Assembly: GCA_944470555.2 (NCBI GenBank)
Contig: OX104127.1
Location: 128,279,113-128,343,112, forward strand
Reading direction: 5' to 3'
DNA: 64,000 bases
Origin: Heterobilharzia americana
Lineage: Eukaryota > Platyhelminthes > Trematoda > Strigeidida > Schistosomatidae
The translations under genes were made by a program, and so were the position numbers. Under the pieces are notes generated by a model, which worked only from the letters and a program-made list of their open reading frames with translations, did no database searches and was not told the DNA's origin. This document shows, piece by piece, positions 63,019 through 64,000 of the stretch (position 1 is its first letter; the number at the start of each line of letters is the position of its first letter).

Positions 63019-64000
63019 CTGTTTATCTGTCCACTTACCTGTACGCTGCTCTGTTCGTAAGCTTGCATGCAGCATATATATCTATACATATATATACACA
63101 GAAGCACATAGGTAAAATGCATGTTGATATACAGAATTTCATGGGTTTGTATTACTTTTTTACTAGCCAGACTACATTAGTCATAAGATTATTCACCTGC
63201 AGTCAACCAAAAGATAAGATCGATTTTTGTCAAAGTATAAATGTATCAGAAAATAGTCTCATGTTCATAGGTATAAACTAAAAATAAAGTTTATCTGTCA
63301 TAATGTTGAATAAAATGATTTCAGTCAAATCAGACTCCAGCTTGTTAATACATCTGTAGTTTGATTCTTCTTTGACTGAAGCATCTTGATTTAGAATTGA
63401 AAGTGGTACAACTGTGAGTGTAAAAGAAACTGAAATTTTCGTCCCTATATTGTTCCTCTACATAATCACCCTTATCAAATTCATTTCATACAAGCACTAT
63501 TGATCTTATGATTATCCCACTTTAAGTATCAATACCGACAGCTAGAAGCGAATCAAGAAATTGGGTAAATTACTTAGCATAAAAGAATATTTGTTGATTG
63601 AAGAAAAGGTATTTCAGTGACAATTTTCGAAACCGTTATAAATGAAGTATGTTTAGATTAAGAACACAGATTGATTAATTATGTAAGCATGGATAAATGA
63701 ATGTAAGTATAGTGGGATAAGAAAGTTAAGGCAGATTTCGGGTATCACTAAATAAATTCACATTTCCGCTTGACAGTTATTGTGTGAACTATAGACATTT
63801 TAAAATTCCCTCACTTGCAAATTTCTCTAAGAGTTGTTATGTTTAATGCTTGGCTTAAATAATTGCTAACAGCTTTCAGAAACTACTAATGACAGTTAGT
63901 AGATAGTTTTTAAAACCATTATCAGTTCCCCCAACAGTAAATACAGTTTATTAACTTTAGTCAACACTGCTGACCAGGCCCATACAGTTAGACGAAATGG

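Overview
The window looks like trematode nuclear DNA, most probably from a schistosome. It is AT-rich, has kilobase introns and long (TA)n tracts, and is full of decayed retroelements: RTE-type LINE copies, Penelope-like fragments, and tRNA-headed SINEs. One SINE family carries a hammerhead ribozyme of the schistosome Sm-alpha type. There are no bacterial-style operons. The supported genes are spliced and lie on the + strand.

Gene 1 (about 5.9-17.7 kb) is my reconstruction of the 3' part of an unidentified gene. Four exons (5908-6105, 14857-15099, 15971-16340, 17565-17697) join with matching intron phases and end at a TGA, giving a partial product of about 313 aa. Its 5' end lies upstream and was not found. 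I do not recognise the protein.

Gene 2 (40.7-60.5 kb) is the main find: a p53/p63/p73-family transcription factor. Eight exons join in frame into a predicted 633-aa protein. It has an Asn/Thr-rich N-terminus, a clear p53 DNA-binding domain, basic nuclear localisation clusters, and a C-terminal segment whose spacing resembles the p63/p73 oligomerisation domain. The last exon ends on a TAA that overlaps a consensus splice donor, so a longer C-terminus outside the window is possible. Several residues that matter in human p53 are changed.

Mobile DNA: four very similar RTE-like copies lie at 3.36-5.58 (-), 13.39-14.55 (+), 20.44-21.96 (-) and 27.63-29.13 kb (+). They share the same stops and frameshifts, which suggests a coding-dead lineage copied in trans or by conversion. 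Two Penelope-like GIY-YIG endonuclease fragments lie at 36.2 and 38.2 kb. At least three tRNA-headed SINE-like families are scattered throughout. Family F1 (the most abundant) and family F3 (Sm-alpha-like) both contain hammerhead-like cores, and some F1 copies are bounded by inverted repeats.

Layout: 0-5.6 kb repeats and RTE copy A; 5.9-17.7 kb gene 1, with RTE copy B in its first intron; 18-40 kb intergenic with RTE C and D, SINEs and Penelope fragments; 40.7-60.5 kb p53-family gene; 60.5-64 kb repeats and microsatellites, possibly a further p53 intron. All coordinates of spliced features come from reading frames and splice-site inspection, not transcript data.
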